This document shows positions 62,971 through 64,000 of a DNA stretch of 64,000 nucleotides, one piece after another (position 1 is the first letter of the stretch; each line of letters begins with the position of its first letter). The position numbers were made by a program, and so were the translations under genes. The notes under the pieces are model-generated. The model ran no database searches and was not told the DNA's origin. It saw only the letters and a list, made by a program, of their open reading frames with translations. The DNA is taken from NCBI RefSeq assembly GCF_010389155.1, contig NC_057767.1, positions 39,283,688-39,347,687 on the forward strand. Reading direction: 5' to 3'. The DNA comes from Erigeron canadensis (Eukaryota; Streptophyta; Magnoliopsida; Asterales; Asteraceae).

Positions 62971-64000
62971 TACTATTATTTATTGGTAATTTTAGAATAT
63001 AAACCTTTAAATCCTCCCAATTATCAGGAGCATTGTGCAGATTAGCCATAACCTTCAATTCTGCCCAAACCTTTTTAGCATAATTACACATAAAGAAAAG
63101 ATGCAGGTGAGAATCCTTTTGAGAATTGCAGAAGCCACACAGAACATTTCTCTGGTTTTCCCAAGGACCTAATCTGTCCTGAGTTTTAAGTTTCCACTTG
63201 AAAGCTAGCCATAACATAAGAGAATTTCTAGGAATACATTGACTAAACCAAATCCATTTTACCTATCCAACCTTCTGCCCTTCAGTCTTTAAATCATTCC
63301 ATACATTGTTCACAGAAAATGGAACAATGACATCCAAATTGTTTTTCCAAACACAAACATCTTTTTTGTCAAAGATTAATAAAGGAGGGGGACTAATAAA
63401 CAAAATAGGGAATTTAGATTCCCAACCTTCAGGCCAATTCCACTCACCATTTACAATGATGTCAACAACTTTTGAACAATTAGATTACCCACATTCATAT
63501 ATATCCCTATTAGACACCAACCTACTCAGGGGGCCAATAGAATGCCAATTATCATGCCAAAGAGAAGTCATGGAACCATCACCAATTTTAGTCACAATGA
63601 AATCTCTAAACAATTCTCTAGACTGCAGGATTTTTCTCCAACACCAACTACTACCCTCCATAGCTTTAATTTCCCAAAAATTTCTTTCTTTTATTTTAAC
63701 ATTCTTTATCCATCTTACCCAAATAGAATCTCTATTACTAACAATGTTCCAAATATGCTTGGAAATCAAAGACAGATTCCAAAGATATAAAGGCTTCAAT
63801 CCCAAACCTCCACACATCCTTGGCCTACAAACATCTTCCCAACTAATCTTTGCCTTACCTCTTTTCATCTCTCCCCCACACCACAAAAAACCTCTGCATA
63901 AACTCTCCATCTCATCAGCAATGCTTTTTGGAAGTACAAAAACTGATGACCAAAACACTTGAAGAGACCTTAAAACAGCAGAAACAAGTTGCAATCTACC

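Larger units (their letters stand above)
59985..64000 (-). mobile_element. L1-type LINE, 3' half (continues past the window)
   Basis: A poly(A) of 12 (59985-59996 as T) and the hairpin AAAGGGCAAAGCCCTTT (60002-60018) mark the 3' end. A 1.65-kb 3' UTR-like region follows, then ORF2 remnants up to the window edge. A truncated copia interrupts ORF2 at 61899 to about 62970. Confidence 0.8.
61646..64000 (-). pseudogene. LINE ORF2 C-terminal part (RT thumb, zf-RVT), interrupted
   Basis: On the minus strand 63485-63994 reads LCRGFLWCGGEMKRGKAKISWEDVCRPRMCGGLGLKPLYLWNLSLISK, the classic end of plant LINE reverse transcriptases, then SWCWRKILQSRELF and GDGSMTSLWHDNWH. The zf-RVT part follows at 62885-63217 (AFKWKLKTQDRL, CGFCNSQKDSHLHLFFMCNYAKKVW). 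The last piece, GAMIYYIWQERNLRLFQGKKRSVKDL, is on the other side of the copia insertion (61646-61876). A stop near 63262 separates the first two pieces. Confidence 0.85.

Overview
This window looks like nuclear DNA of a dicot plant (probably an asterid, by the general feel of its repeats; species not determined). The support is GT-AG spliced exons, AT-rich introns, plant-type Ty1/copia and Ty3/gypsy retrotransposons, L1-type LINEs, Helitrons, tRNA-derived SINEs and TTTAGGG-like telomeric motifs. Nothing bacterial or organellar was seen.

One host gene dominates. A minus-strand VPS13 gene (bridge-like lipid transfer protein, PH-domain subtype) starts at ATG 52230 and stops at TAG 453. I traced 62 exons by splice signals and reading phase. 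All phases close, and the exons sum to 12,657 nt (4,218 aa), so the gene appears intact although it covers 51.8 kb. Domains in order: N-terminal chorein (exons 1-11), a PH domain (exons 20-23), VPS62/DUF946-type WRP..P.GY..LG repeats (exons 38-40), SHR-BD region with a dysferlin-like motif (exons 48-55), and the VPS13/ATG2-like C-terminus plus a PH-like end (exons 56-62).

Most of the remaining gene length is transposons in introns. Intron 11 (33890-49048) holds a 14.5-kb gypsy element (34278-48825, plus strand, TSD TGTAC), with a SINE next to it. Intron 13 has a MITE with ~83-bp inverted ends and a 9-bp TSD. Intron 15 holds a 1.7-kb deleted copia (TSD ACTTA). Intron 17 holds a 4.7-kb broken copia (minus), an older copia/gypsy relic, a small TIR transposon and a Helitron. 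Introns 3, 40 and 44 contain more members of the same short Helitron family; two in intron 40 are joined head to tail, and one of them carries a nested TIR element.

Upstream of the gene (52.5-64 kb) is a repeat graveyard: a SINE with 19-bp TSD, a rearranged LTR structure enclosing a 171-bp tandem array, a gypsy LTR-PBS fragment, an ORF1-only LINE, and the 3' half of a second LINE interrupted by a truncated copia. No other host gene was recognised.

The most unusual structure is in the gypsy element: near-palindromic 13-mers (ACTGCGCCGCAGT type) set in pairs about 31 bp apart, with pairs repeating every ~78-84 bp, in both LTRs and again in two internal clusters.
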